The notes: generated from the sequence alone by a model not told the origin. DNA of 64,000 nucleotides from JANNPJ01 sp965200525 (GCA_965200525.1 OZ241368.1:3658001-3722000); one strand, 5' to 3'. Positions 1 to 13,438 are shown, numbered from the stretch's first letter. Program-made: numbers and translations.

Positions 1-380
1 GGTGAGAACATCTGGGTGATCAGCACCAGCAGCAGGAAGGCGCCCCGCCCGAAGAACCGGAACCGAGCCGTGAAGTAGGCCGCCGGCACGGCCACCACCA
101 GCACGATCGCGGTGGAGCTGACCGCCACCAGCAGCGACGTCTTGAGCCAGGCCAGGAACCGGGCGTCCTCGAGGACCGTCCCGAAGGTGGAGAACTGCCA
201 GGTGCGGGGCAGGAAGGACGGCGGTGACTGCAGCACGTCGCCGCTGGGCCGCAGCGCGTCCAGCAGCATCACCGCGTAGGGCGCCACGAACACCGCCGTG
301 ATCACCAGGCCGATCGCGGAGAGCAGGTAGGGCCGGATCCGGCGCCGGGTGCTGATCCGATGAACGGTGACGGTGCTCAT
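1..380 (-). CDS. Carbohydrate ABC transporter permease (MalG type), 3' end cut by window
   Basis: Inner-membrane permease of a CUT1-type sugar importer. The 126 visible residues begin MSTVTVHRISTRRRIRPYLL, followed by a first membrane segment of alanine, valine and leucine, a periplasmic loop with a PPSFLPRTWQFSTF stretch typical of MalG-like subunits, and the start of the second membrane segment. The C-terminal half, including the EAA loop that contacts the ATPase, lies outside the window. Its ATG overlaps the stop of the preceding permease by four bases (ATGA), so translation is probably coupled. No ATPase gene is visible; many actinobacterial CUT1 importers share an MsiK-type ATPase encoded elsewhere. 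Confidence 0.9.
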   Translation of the reverse strand, partial: MSTVTVHRISTRRRIRPYLLSAIGLVITAVFVAPYAVMLLDALRPSGDVLQSPPSFLPRTWQFSTFGTVLEDARFLAWLKTSLLVAVSSTAIVLVVAVPAAYFTARFRFFGRGAFLLLVLITQMFS

Positions 381-1333
381 GCCTGGGTCACCTCCTTCCA
401 GTTGATCACACGCAGGTAGATCATGACCACGATCAGGATCAGCACCACGTTGAAGATCCCGGCCGCGGCCGACATGCCCACGCTGTGCTCGGCGCTCTTG
501 AAGGCGAGCTTGTAGCTGAAGGTGATCGACGTGTCGTGGGCGTAGCCGGGGTTGCGGTCGTTGAGCGTGTAGACCACCGGGAACGAGTTGAACACGTAGA
601 TCAGGTTGAGCACGCTGGCCACCAGGATCGAGGGGCGCAGCAGGGGCAGCGTGATGTGCCGGTAGATCGCGAACGGGCCGGCGCCGTCCACCCGGGCCGC
701 CTCGTACACGTCCTGGGGGATGGAGTTGAGGCCGGCCAGCAGCACGTAACCGGTGAACGGCAGCGACACGAAGACGCCGACGCCGATCATCGAGGCCATC
801 GTGAACCGGTCGTCGCCGAGGAAGTCGACCGGCGCGCCGATCACGTGCAGGGCGATCAGCAGCCGGTTCAGGATGCCGTGGTCGTAGTCGAGGATCAGGG
901 TGAACAGCCGGGCCGTGATCACCAGCGAGGCGGCCCAGGGCACGATGATGGCCCAGCGCATCAGCCGCCGGCCGACGAAGTCCTTGGCCATGAACTGGGC
1001 CAGGCCGAGGCCGATCAGGATGGTCAGCGCGACGACGGCGACCACCCAGATCGCGGTGTTGCGCAGCACCACCCCCAGGGCGGGATGATCGAGCACGGCC
1101 CGGTAGTTGTCGAAACCGGCCGACCCGCGCCGCAATCCGGTGATCGAGTAGTCGCTCAGCGAGGCCCGGACCAGCTCGTAGGCCGGGAAGATGACGACCC
1201 CGAAGATCAGGACGAGGGACGGCGCGAGCCACACCAGGGCGGTGAGCGGGTTGGCCTCACCGGGCCGGGACCGCAACCGCGGCCGCCGGCGGCGGGGGGA
1301 CGGCGGAACGAGCGTGGCCGGCGAACCGGCCAC
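377..1333 (-). CDS. Carbohydrate ABC transporter permease (MalF type)
   Basis: Partner permease of the sugar importer, about 318 residues with six predicted membrane segments. The EAA signature for ATPase docking is visible as EAARVDGAGPFAIYRHITLP. I place the start at the GTG at 1331-1333 (first residues VAGSPATLVPPSPRRRRP) because a GGAAAG motif lies ten bases upstream. The frame stays open far upstream, but there it only shadows the binding-protein gene. The gene follows the binding protein after 32 bases and overlaps the next permease by four bases, so the three form one operon. The substrate cannot be told from sequence; the divergent ROK regulator argues for a sugar. Confidence 0.92.
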   Translation of the reverse strand: MAGSPATLVPPSPRRRRPRLRSRPGEANPLTALVWLAPSLVLIFGVVIFPAYELVRASLSDYSITGLRRGSAGFDNYRAVLDHPALGVVLRNTAIWVVAVVALTILIGLGLAQFMAKDFVGRRLMRWAIIVPWAASLVITARLFTLILDYDHGILNRLLIALHVIGAPVDFLGDDRFTMASMIGVGVFVSLPFTGYVLLAGLNSIPQDVYEAARVDGAGPFAIYRHITLPLLRPSILVASVLNLIYVFNSFPVVYTLNDRNPGYAHDTSITFSYKLAFKSAEHSVGMSAAAGIFNVVLILIVVMIYLRVINWKEVTQA

Positions 1334-1365
1334 GCTCGCATCGCTTTCCAGCTGAGCGGGCAAGA

Positions 1366-2634
1366 TCAGCTCCCGGACTCGGCTTGCTTCTGCAGGGCGT
1401 CGAGCACGGCCTTCGGGTCGCCCTTGGGCCCGACCGCGGCGCCCAGCGACTGCTGCACGGCCAGCTTGACCTTGTCCCAGCCGGGGTCGTCGGTCGGGGT
1501 CAGGTGCGCGTTGGGCAGGGTGTCGAGGTAGACCTTGAGCTTGGGCTCGTCGGCGAACTGCTTGACCCCGGAGGTGGTCACCGGCAGGAAGCCCTCGGCC
1601 TTGATGAACGTGTTCACCTGGTCGGGCTGGTAGTAGAGGTCGTAGAAGGCCTTGACCGCGGCCTGGTTGCCGGGCTTCTTGAACGCCATCAGGTAGTCGG
1701 TGACGCCGTAGGTCTGGGGCGTACTGCCGTCCTTGGTCGGCATCGGCGCGACGCCGTAGTCGACCTTCTTGTCGGTGTCGAGGGTGGCCGCCAGCGGCGA
1801 GAAGCCCACGACCATGCCGGCCTTGCCCGAGGAGAACAGCGAGAACGCGCCGTCGGTGCGGTTGGTCTTGCCCGGGTTGTTCTGGGTGACCTTGTCGGTG
1901 ACGGCCAGCTTCTTGAGGAAGGTCAGGGTGTCGATGTTCTGCGGCGAGTTGATCGCCCACTTGCCGTCGGTCTTCCAGTCACCGCCGTTGTTCACCAGCC
2001 AGATCGAGAACTCGGCCTGCGACTCCTCCGGGCCGAGCGGCTCGGCGTAGCCGGCCACACCGCCGCCCAGGGCCTTGATCTTCTGGGCGTCGGCCTCGAA
2101 CTCGGCCCAGGTCGTCGGCGGGTTCGCGATCTTGGCCTTGGCGAACAGGGTCTTGTTGTAGAACAACGCGCGGGCCGAGGAGAGGTCGGGCATGCCGTAC
2201 ATCTTGCTGTCGTAGGTGCCGCTCTTGACGAAGTTCGGCAGCAGGTCGGACTTCACCGACGGCGAGAGCACGTCGTCCGCGCTGTAGAGCAGGCCGTCCT
2301 TGGCGTAGGAGGCGTACACGTTCAGGTTCAGGATGTCGGGCGCGTTGTTGTTCTGGATCATCGTGCTGCTCTGCTGGTCGATGTCGTCCCAGCTGATCAC
2401 CTGCACGTTCAGCGTGATGCCGGTCTTGGCCTTGTAGGCCGTGGCGAACTGGTTCCAGAACGCGGCCGTGTGGTCCTTGGAGTACTCGGCGGCGACGATC
2501 TTGATCGACTTGACCGAGTCCGTCTTGCTGCCGCTGTCGCCGCTGGAGCTGGCGCCGGTGCCGCCGCCGCACGCGGTCAAAGTCACTGCGAGACCGCAGA
2601 TTCCCGCGACGAGAACCCGAGAGCGTGTGTTCAT
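1366..2634 (-). CDS. Extracellular sugar-binding lipoprotein of the ABC importer
   Basis: Solute-binding protein of the SBP family 1 (MalE/UgpB-like) type, 422 residues, the usual size. The N-terminus is a lipoprotein signal: basic MNTRSRV, a hydrophobic core, then the lipobox LTAC near residue 22, followed by a Gly/Ser-rich linker. The mature part shows family features such as PDILNLNVYASYAKDGLL and ALFYNKTLFAKA, where the first lobe meets the hinge. It is anchored outside the membrane and delivers sugar to the two permeases encoded downstream. It is first in its operon, divergent from the ROK regulator, and its promoter region overlaps the direct repeats at 2703-2739. Confidence 0.95.
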   Translation of the reverse strand: MNTRSRVLVAGICGLAVTLTACGGGTGASSSGDSGSKTDSVKSIKIVAAEYSKDHTAAFWNQFATAYKAKTGITLNVQVISWDDIDQQSSTMIQNNNAPDILNLNVYASYAKDGLLYSADDVLSPSVKSDLLPNFVKSGTYDSKMYGMPDLSSARALFYNKTLFAKAKIANPPTTWAEFEADAQKIKALGGGVAGYAEPLGPEESQAEFSIWLVNNGGDWKTDGKWAINSPQNIDTLTFLKKLAVTDKVTQNNPGKTNRTDGAFSLFSSGKAGMVVGFSPLAATLDTDKKVDYGVAPMPTKDGSTPQTYGVTDYLMAFKKPGNQAAVKAFYDLYYQPDQVNTFIKAEGFLPVTTSGVKQFADEPKLKVYLDTLPNAHLTPTDDPGWDKVKLAVQQSLGAAVGPKGDPKAVLDALQKQAESGS

Positions 2635-2702
2635 GGGGGAGTCTCCTGATGAAGGTGGGGCGCCGTGTGACCTACCGCGGGAGCTCTCCGTCGCGTAGGT
2701 TT

Positions 2703-2739
2703 GTAAGTCTTACATACGATTAGTAAGGCTCACGTACGA
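2703..2739. promoter_or_regulatory. Direct repeat, candidate ROK operator
   Basis: Two 17-base copies, GTAAGTCTTACATACGA at 2703-2719 and GTAAGGCTCACGTACGA at 2723-2739, differ at three positions and are exactly 20 bases apart, so they lie on the same face of the helix. Each holds an imperfect dyad GTAAG-n-CTTAC. They sit between the importer operon (start 2634, minus strand) and the ROK gene. A TTGACG that could be a minus-strand -35 box lies just behind them at 2750-2755. The element GTACGAACC beside the second copy recurs at 2908-2916, close to the ROK start. The rest of the roughly 310-base intergenic stretch shows no gene. Binding by the ROK protein is an inference. Confidence 0.55.
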
Positions 2740-2945
2740 ACCTGGTGGTCGTCAAGGGTTTGCCGACCGGTAACTCCGAACCGTTATCTGGTTCACGGTC
2801 ATGTTTCGGCCGGCCTCACCGCAGGTCAACCGCGCAGGTCGACACCGTCGTCGACCCGGGGCCCGGCGCGGGGACGACAACAGACCGTGTGCGATTGTTT
2901 GCGTCGTGTACGAACCGGTTGCCTCAGGGTAGGGACGGAGTTGGG

Positions 2946-4169
2946 GTGCCAGTGAGTGGTTCGTCCGGGTTGCCGACCGTTCGGCCGGTGCGCAAGCGCT
3001 CGGCGATGGTCTCGACCACCCGGGCCGGTGAGCTGAACCGGGCCCGGTTGCTGAAAACCCTCTACGCCCACGGCCCACTGGCCCGCCCCGAACTGGCCCG
3101 GCTGACCGGCTCCACCCGGGCCACCATCGGCCAGATCGTGCAGCCGCTGATCGACGAGGGCGTGCTCGACGAGCACGACCCGATGGCCAGCGGCATCCGG
3201 GGCGGCAAGCCGGCCCGCCCGGTCTGGTTCGCCGCCGACGGCTGGCCGGTCGCCGCGGCCCTGCTGCTGCCCGACGGCGCCCAGGCCGCCCTGGTCACGG
3301 CCAGCGGCCGGATCGTCACCGCCGCGAGCGTGAAGTTCGAGCCCGGCCAGTCCGACCACGCCGTCATCGTGCAGCAGGTGACCGAGTGCCTGAACCAGGT
3401 GATCGCCCAGGCTCCGGCCCCGCTGCGCGGGATCGGGATCGCCGTCGGCGGCATGGTCGACACCGAGACCGGGGACGTCGTCCGGTTCGACCTGGCCCCG
3501 GCTCTGAACGGGCTACCGCTCGGGCCGCAGGTGTCGGGCAACACCGGGCTGCCCACCTTCGTCGACCTCCAGCCGCGGGCCCAGGCCCTCGGCGACCTGC
3601 TGTTCGGGGCCGGCCGCGGGGAGGAGAACCTCTGCTCGGTCTACATCGGTGAGGGCATCGGAGCCGGGTTCATCCTGGACGGCGCCCTGCACCGGGGAGC
3701 CCGGGGAGCCGGCGGCGAGGTCGGTCACACGGTCGTCGACCTGCAGGGCCGGCCCTGCACCTGTGGGCTGGTCGGATGCTGGGAGACCCTGGCCACGACC
3801 CGCTGGCTGCGGGCCGAGGCGGCCCGGCGGGGGCTGGACGGCGCGAAGACGATCAGCGCTGCCCGGCTGGCCGCGGTCGCGGCCACCGATCCGGTCGCGG
3901 CCGAGCTGCTGCGCGAGTACGCGCTGAACATCGGGATCGGGATCGCCAACATCCAGCAGTCGCTCGGGATGGGGCTGGTGATCGTGCACGGCGATCCGGT
4001 CGGCGGCGGCGAGCCGTTCCGGGCCGAGGTCGAGAAGCAGGTTCGGCGAAGGGCTTTCGATCATCCGGGGGGGCCGGTGCGGATCGTGTTCGCCGAGGCG
4101 GACGACTACGCCACCCTGCGCGGGGCCGCGGTCAGCGTGCTGTTCCGCTCGATGCACGTGGCGTTCTGA
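2946..4169 (+). CDS. ROK family transcriptional repressor
   Basis: Sugar-responsive repressor of the ROK (NagC/XylR) family, about 407 residues. The N-terminal winged helix-turn-helix covers roughly residues 25-85 (RLLKTLYAHGPLARPELARL and following). The C-terminal sugar-kinase-like domain carries the ROK zinc motif CTCGLVGCWE with cysteines at about 271, 273 and 278. The frame is open further upstream, but GGAG at 2937-2940 points to the GTG at 2946 or the one at 2952. It is divergent from the sugar ABC operon, the classic arrangement for a ROK repressor of that operon. The inducer is unknown. Confidence 0.92.
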   Translation: MPVSGSSGLPTVRPVRKRSAMVSTTRAGELNRARLLKTLYAHGPLARPELARLTGSTRATIGQIVQPLIDEGVLDEHDPMASGIRGGKPARPVWFAADGWPVAAALLLPDGAQAALVTASGRIVTAASVKFEPGQSDHAVIVQQVTECLNQVIAQAPAPLRGIGIAVGGMVDTETGDVVRFDLAPALNGLPLGPQVSGNTGLPTFVDLQPRAQALGDLLFGAGRGEENLCSVYIGEGIGAGFILDGALHRGARGAGGEVGHTVVDLQGRPCTCGLVGCWETLATTRWLRAEAARRGLDGAKTISAARLAAVAATDPVAAELLREYALNIGIGIANIQQSLGMGLVIVHGDPVGGGEPFRAEVEKQVRRRAFDHPGGPVRIVFAEADDYATLRGAAVSVLFRSMHVAF

Positions 4170-4263
4170 GACTCAGTGGTGTTCTGGATCCCCGATGGCG
4201 GCCCGCGGACCGCGGCCCGAAAAATGAGGTGCCGGCCTCGGACCGGCCTGCCAGCCTGAGGGC

Positions 4264-5199
4264 ATGAGCATCGCGTCGGGAGTGCGGATCGGCTGGATCG
4301 ACCTGCCCGAGCCGGTGCGGGCCGCGGTCGAGGGGATCATCGGCAGCCCGGTGGTCGGGGCCGTCTCCCAGCCCGGCGGGTTCTCGCCCGGCACCGCCGA
4401 CCGGGTCGTGACCGTAGACGGCAGAAGAGCTTTCGTCAAGGCGGTCAGCCCGGCCCAGAACCAGGACAGCCCGAAACTGTATCGCCGCGAGGCGCTGATC
4501 ACCGCGGCCCTGCCGGTCTCGGCGCCGGTCCCGGCGATGCTCGGCAGTTACGACGACGGGAACTGGATCGTGCTCGTGCTGCAGGACGTCGAGGGCCGCC
4601 ACCCGGCGACGCCCTGGCGGTCGGGCGAGCTGCGGCAGGTGCTGATCACCCTGGAGGACCTGGCCCGGTCGCTGACGCCGTCGCCGCTGCCGGAGCTGCC
4701 GCCGGCCACGACCCGGATGGCCAACCTGTTCGGCGGTTGGCACCGGCTCCGGGCCCACCGGCCGGCCGATCTGGACCCGTGGGCCGCGAGCCGGCTGGAC
4801 CAGCTCTGCGACCAGGCCGAGCGCGGCCTGGCCGCCTTGGGCGGCACCACGCTGGCGCACACCGACCTGCGGGCCGACAACCTGCTGATCGACGAGGACG
4901 GCGCGGTCACGGTGGTCGACTGGCCGTGGGCCTGCGTCGGCCCGGCCTGGCTCGACACCGTGCTGCTGCTGATCAACGTGCGGTTGTTCGGCGGGCACGA
5001 CACCGACGCCCTGCTGGCCGACTGCGCGAGCACGTTCGACGCCGATCCGGCCCACCTGATCGCCGTGCTTGCCGGGACCTGTGGGTATTTCCTGGACGCC
5101 GCCCGCCAGGCCCCGCCGCCGGGGCTGCCCACGGTCCGGGCGTTCCAGCAGGCCCAAGGCGACGCCGTCCTGGAGTGGCTGCAGGAGCTCCTGCCGTGA
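4264..5199 (+). CDS. Aminoglycoside phosphotransferase-family (APH fold) kinase
   Basis: Small-molecule kinase of the APH/choline kinase superfamily, 311 residues. The catalytic loop is seen as LAHTDLRADNLLID (catalytic Asp, then Asn) and the metal-binding Asp as VTVVDWPWACVGPAWLD. The N-terminal lobe has VNKAV-like substrate and nucleotide contacts in the region after GTADRVVTVDG. The substrate cannot be assigned: the family includes antibiotic-modifying enzymes, but most genomic members act on sugars, choline or other metabolites. It stands alone between the ROK gene and the convergent TetR gene, with 94 bases before it. Confidence 0.85.
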   Translation: MSIASGVRIGWIDLPEPVRAAVEGIIGSPVVGAVSQPGGFSPGTADRVVTVDGRRAFVKAVSPAQNQDSPKLYRREALITAALPVSAPVPAMLGSYDDGNWIVLVLQDVEGRHPATPWRSGELRQVLITLEDLARSLTPSPLPELPPATTRMANLFGGWHRLRAHRPADLDPWAASRLDQLCDQAERGLAALGGTTLAHTDLRADNLLIDEDGAVTVVDWPWACVGPAWLDTVLLLINVRLFGGHDTDALLADCASTFDADPAHLIAVLAGTCGYFLDAARQAPPPGLPTVRAFQQAQGDAVLEWLQELLP

Positions 5200-5200
5200 C

Positions 5201-5228
5201 CCGGTTGCCGTAGACCGGTTGCCGTAGC
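5201..5228. repeat. 14-base tandem duplication
   Basis: CCGGTTGCCGTAGA at 5201-5214 is followed directly by CCGGTTGCCGTAGC at 5215-5228, one mismatch. It lies in the 42-base gap between the convergent kinase and TetR genes. It looks like a simple local duplication; no hairpin or T-run makes it a terminator. Confidence 0.75.
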
Positions 5229-5241
5229 CCGGATCCGGAGG

Positions 5242-5862
5242 TCAGCGGCGGCGATCGAAGGTCAGCGCGGCCGCGGCCCGGTCGGCCAGCTCGTCCAGGT
5301 AGCCCTTGGGCAGCGTGCCCCGGACCACGGCCAGCCGCCAGTACAGCGGCCCGACGGCCAGGTCGAGGGCGAGCTGGACGTCGGTGCCCGGGTCCAGTTC
5401 GCCCCGCTCGACCGCGTTCTGCAGTATGCGGGAGCTGAAACCGAGCTGGGCCTCGCGCAACGCCGCCTGCAGGGTGGCGCCGATCTCCGGGTTGCGGGCG
5501 GCCTCGGCCAGCAGGTCGGGCACGATCTGCCGGGCCAGCGGATGGCGCAGGGCCATCGAGGCCACCGTGAGCATCGCCCGCAGGTCGCCGCGCAGGGTGC
5601 CGGTGTCGGGCAGGGCCAGACCCTGAACGGCGATGGCCGAGACGACGTCGATCACCATCTGCAGCTTGGAGTCCCAGCGCCGGTAGATGGTGGTCTTGCC
5701 GACCCCGGCCCGGCGGGCCACACCCTCGATCGAGAGCCGGCCGTAGCCCTGCCCGGCCAGCTCCTCGAGCACGGCCTCGTGGATCGCATCGGTCAGGTCC
5801 GCCCGGCGCACCGCGGCCCCGGCCGGGGCTCGGCGGGAGACGGGGTCAGGAGCGTCGCTCAT
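5242..5862 (-). CDS. TetR family transcriptional regulator
   Basis: Repressor of 206 residues. The TetR helix-turn-helix lies at about residues 20-70, with GYGRLSIEGVARRAGVGKTT followed by IYRRWDSK. The C-terminal helical part resembles the TetR_C domains found with ligand-sensing regulators. I choose the ATG at 5862 (MSDAPDPVSRRAPAG); the open frame upstream runs through the operator and is unlikely to be coded. A perfect 8-2-8 palindrome lies 34 bases upstream at 5896-5913, so autoregulation and control of the divergent ABC exporter (start 6009) are likely. The ligand is unknown. Confidence 0.9.
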   Translation of the reverse strand: MSDAPDPVSRRAPAGAAVRRADLTDAIHEAVLEELAGQGYGRLSIEGVARRAGVGKTTIYRRWDSKLQMVIDVVSAIAVQGLALPDTGTLRGDLRAMLTVASMALRHPLARQIVPDLLAEAARNPEIGATLQAALREAQLGFSSRILQNAVERGELDPGTDVQLALDLAVGPLYWRLAVVRGTLPKGYLDELADRAAAALTFDRRR

Positions 5863-5895
5863 CCGGCCGAGCCTAACGGTTGTAGGCGCTGACGT

Positions 5896-5913
5896 CGCAA
5901 CGCAGGCGTTGCG
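5896..5913. promoter_or_regulatory. Palindromic operator, probably TetR-bound
   Basis: CGCAACGCAGGCGTTGCG: arms of eight bases (CGCAACGC and GCGTTGCG) with perfect complementarity around a two-base centre. It lies in the 146-base divergent region between the TetR gene and the ABC exporter operon. Size and symmetry match TetR-family operators; assignment to this TetR is by position only. Confidence 0.7.
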
Positions 5914-6008
5914 TCGGTGGTGATGCTGAGCTACCGTCGTCCAGCAGCGACGGAACGCTACCGTGTCGTCGTGCCGTAACCGTATCGACCGAGCTCTGTG
6001 AGGCCTGG

Positions 6009-6920
6009 ATGAGCAGCGATGTTGTGCTCGGTGACTGTTCGCCGGCGCCGATCGAGCCCGGGGGGTTCCGCGAGCTGGCCGCCTGCCACGGGCTCGCGGC
6101 GAGCGGCGCTCGCCCACCATTGGCCGCCTACCTGCGGCAGCTGTGGGAGCGGCGGCACTTCATCGCCGCGTTCTCCCGGGCTCGCACGAGCGTGCAGTAC
6201 AGCGAGGCCCGGCTCGGGCATGCCTGGCTGGTGGTCACCCCGTTGCTCAACGCGATGGTGTTCTACCTGGTCTTCGGTGTCCTGCTGCAGACCCGGCGCG
6301 GCGTGCCGGACTACATCCCGTTCCTGGTCACCGGGGTCTTCATCTGGACCTACACCCAGCTGTCGGTGACGGCGGGGGTGCGGGCGGTCAGTGGCAACCT
6401 GGGCCTGATCCGGGCCTTGCCCTTCCCCCGGGCCGCCCTGCCGCTGGCGCTCAGGGCCCAGCAGTTGCAGCAGTTGCTGTTCTCGCTGGTGGTCCTGCTC
6501 GGCGTCCTGCTCGGGTTCGGGATCGCGCCCACCCCCCGCTGGCTGCTGGCCGGGCCGGCGCTGGCCGCGCAGTCGCTGTTCAACGTGGGGCTGACCCTGA
6601 TCATGGCCCGGCTGGGCAGCCGGACTCCCGACCTGGCCCAGCTCACCCCGTTCGTGCTGCGCACCTGGATGTACCTGTCGGGGGTGATGTACGACCTGGG
6701 CGCCAAGGCCGAGCACCTGCCGGCCCTGGCCCGCGGCGTCCTGGCGTTCAACCCGGCCGCGATCTACCTCGACCTGGTTCGCTACGCCCTGATCGACAGT
6801 TTCGGCCCCGGCCGGCTGCCGGCCCACGTCTGGCTGCTCGCCGCCGGCTGGGGCCTGCTGGTCGGCGCCGTCGGGCTGATCTACTTCTGGTCGGCCGAGC
6901 AGAGCTACGGCCGTGGCTGA
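6009..6920 (+). CDS. ABC-2 polysaccharide/teichoic-acid exporter permease (Wzm/TagG type)
   Basis: Membrane permease of 303 residues with about six membrane segments. The N-terminal cytoplasmic region ends RARTSVQYSEARLGHAWLVV, matching the amphipathic gate helix region of the Wzm/TagG family, and membrane segments follow (TPLLNAMVFYLVFGVLLQ, and a late TWMYLSGVMYDLG stretch). Such permeases flip undecaprenyl-linked glycans or teichoic acid across the membrane. The gene overlaps the ATPase gene by eight bases, so the two are translated together. There are no glycosyltransferase genes beside the pair, so the exported glycan is unknown. The divergent TetR gene probably controls it. Confidence 0.9.
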   Translation: MSSDVVLGDCSPAPIEPGGFRELAACHGLAASGARPPLAAYLRQLWERRHFIAAFSRARTSVQYSEARLGHAWLVVTPLLNAMVFYLVFGVLLQTRRGVPDYIPFLVTGVFIWTYTQLSVTAGVRAVSGNLGLIRALPFPRAALPLALRAQQLQQLLFSLVVLLGVLLGFGIAPTPRWLLAGPALAAQSLFNVGLTLIMARLGSRTPDLAQLTPFVLRTWMYLSGVMYDLGAKAEHLPALARGVLAFNPAAIYLDLVRYALIDSFGPGRLPAHVWLLAAGWGLLVGAVGLIYFWSAEQSYGRG

Positions 6921-7644
6921 GTTCACCGCTGACTCCGCAGGTCAGGAGCGGATTCCGACCGTGCTTGTGGACGACGTCCACGTCAGCTACCGGGTCCGGG
7001 GCGGACCTGGCTCGGCCCCCCGCCTGGTGCCCGCCGTCCGGGGGGTCAGCTTCGCGGCCCACCGGGGGGAGGCGATCGGCCTGATCGGCTCGAACGGATC
7101 GGGCAAGTCCACCCTGCTGCGGGCGATGGCCGGGCTGCTGCCGATGGACCGGGGTGAGGTGTACACCGCTGGGCAGCCCTCGCTGCTCGGCGTCAACGCC
7201 GCGCTGATGAACGACCTCCCGGGCCGGACCAACGTGATCCTCGGTGGCTTGGCCATGGGCCTGAGCCGGGCCCAGGTACGCGAGCGCTACCAGCAGATCG
7301 TCGACTTCTCCGGGGTGAACGCCCGAGGGGACTTCATCTCACTGCCGATGCGGACCTACTCCTCGGGGATGGCCGCCCGGCTCCGGTTCTCGATCGCCGC
7401 GGCCAAGGATCACGACGTCCTGCTGATCGACGAGGCCCTGGCCACCGGCGACCGGGCGTTCCAGAAGCACTCCGAGGACCGGATCCGGCAGTTGCGGGAG
7501 CGGGCCGGCACGGTGTTCCTGGTCAGCCACAACCACCGCACGATCCGGCAGGTCTGCGAGCGGGTCCTGTGGCTTGACGGCGGTCGGCTGCGGATGGACG
7601 GGCCGACCGCTGCGGTGCTGGCCCGCTACGAGGCGGCGACGTGA
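6913..7644 (+). CDS. ABC exporter ATPase (Wzt/TagH type)
   Basis: ATP-binding partner of the preceding permease, 243 residues, starting at GTG 6913. Walker A is GLIGSNGSGKST, the signature is YSSGMAARLRF (the SSGM form typical of polysaccharide exporters), Walker B is DVLLIDEALATGD and the switch histidine is in FLVSHNHRT. The protein stops right after the nucleotide-binding domain, so it lacks the C-terminal carbohydrate-binding domain found in some Wzt proteins. It is the last gene before the rRNA operon leader. Confidence 0.93.
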   Translation: MAEFTADSAGQERIPTVLVDDVHVSYRVRGGPGSAPRLVPAVRGVSFAAHRGEAIGLIGSNGSGKSTLLRAMAGLLPMDRGEVYTAGQPSLLGVNAALMNDLPGRTNVILGGLAMGLSRAQVRERYQQIVDFSGVNARGDFISLPMRTYSSGMAARLRFSIAAAKDHDVLLIDEALATGDRAFQKHSEDRIRQLRERAGTVFLVSHNHRTIRQVCERVLWLDGGRLRMDGPTAAVLARYEAAT

Positions 7645-7741
7645 GGCGGCGACCGGCCGAAGGAAGCGCTGGGAATGGGTGCCGGGCGGGGCTAAAGGGG
7701 AGAAAGGGAAACGTCGATGCAGAAGGGTGGCAATGACGGAT

Positions 7742-7770
7742 TTGACGCCCTGCGGAGGCCTGCGTAGAGT
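7742..7770 (+). promoter_or_regulatory. rRNA promoter P1
   Basis: TTGACG at 7742-7747, a 17-base spacer, and TAGAGT at 7765-7770: close to the primary sigma factor consensus, with optimal spacing. It is about 540 bases upstream of 16S. Confidence 0.7.
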
Positions 7771-7933
7771 TCTACTCGTTGGAAGAGCGGGAGTAACGGA
7801 CACCACGGTGGCCGGTTCCGGTTCCAACATCCCCCGCCGAAGGCACACCGAGGCGTGGTCATCACTGACCAGAACTTGGTGTAACTTACGGGGTGTCGGG
7901 TGAACAGCTTCGGTACGAGCCGGTAACACGGAT

Positions 7934-7962
7934 TTGACCGGGCTGGAACATCTGGCTAAGCT
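7934..7962 (+). promoter_or_regulatory. rRNA promoter P2
   Basis: TTGACC at 7934-7939, a 17-base spacer, and TAAGCT at 7957-7962. Multiple promoters in tandem are usual for actinobacterial rrn operons. Confidence 0.7.
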
Positions 7963-8019
7963 TGAACGGTTGCCCCGATGATCGCCACTTAGCGGTGGTG
8001 GTTCGGTGCGCGTCCGCTC

Positions 8020-8032
8020 TTTGAGAACTCAA
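8020..8032 (+). promoter_or_regulatory. boxA-like antitermination element in rRNA leader
   Basis: TTTGAGAACTCAA lies between P2 and 16S. The motif TTGAGAACT returns in the 16S-23S spacer at about 10274-10282, as expected for Nus-factor boxA elements before both large rRNAs. Confidence 0.5.
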
Positions 8033-8306
8033 CAGCGTGCCAAAAAATCGATGCCAAAAACCCCGTCTGTGATGGGTGCGGTTCGGTGCTTCTTGCCTTC
8101 GGGGTGGGTGGTTCTGGGTTGTATTCTAGACGGTTTTTCCTTTGGTTGTAAGTGGGTGTGGCGGCTTCCTTACCGGGGAGTGTCTGCGCATTGGTTTACA
8201 GTCAGAGATCAATTATGGCTCGGGCGATGCCTTATTCCGGGTGTTGTTTCGGGTTTCTTTTGTTAGGTCTTGTATTCAAAGCCTCTTCGGGGGTTTTGGT
8301 CAAGCA

Positions 8307-13438
<5,132 letters not shown>

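Larger units (their letters stand above)
7645..8306 (+). other. rRNA operon promoter and leader region
   Basis: This 660-base stretch holds no convincing gene. Base composition shifts from coding-like GC to the A/T-richer leader after about 8030. It contains two near-consensus promoters (7742-7770 and 7934-7962) and a boxA-like antitermination motif near 8020, followed by leader RNA up to 16S. Short open frames here have no ribosome binding sites and overlap the promoters. Confidence 0.8.

Noticed and set aside
1334..1960. Long N-terminal extension of the MalF-type permease
   Set aside because: The upstream part overlaps the binding-protein gene in another frame and reads as Arg/Gln/Gly-rich nonsense; the GTG at 1333 gives a normal-length permease.
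4195..4230. GC-rich inverted repeat (CCGCGG pairs) between the ROK and kinase genes as a terminator
   Set aside because: The stem is short and imperfect, with no T-run; chance dyads are common at this GC content.
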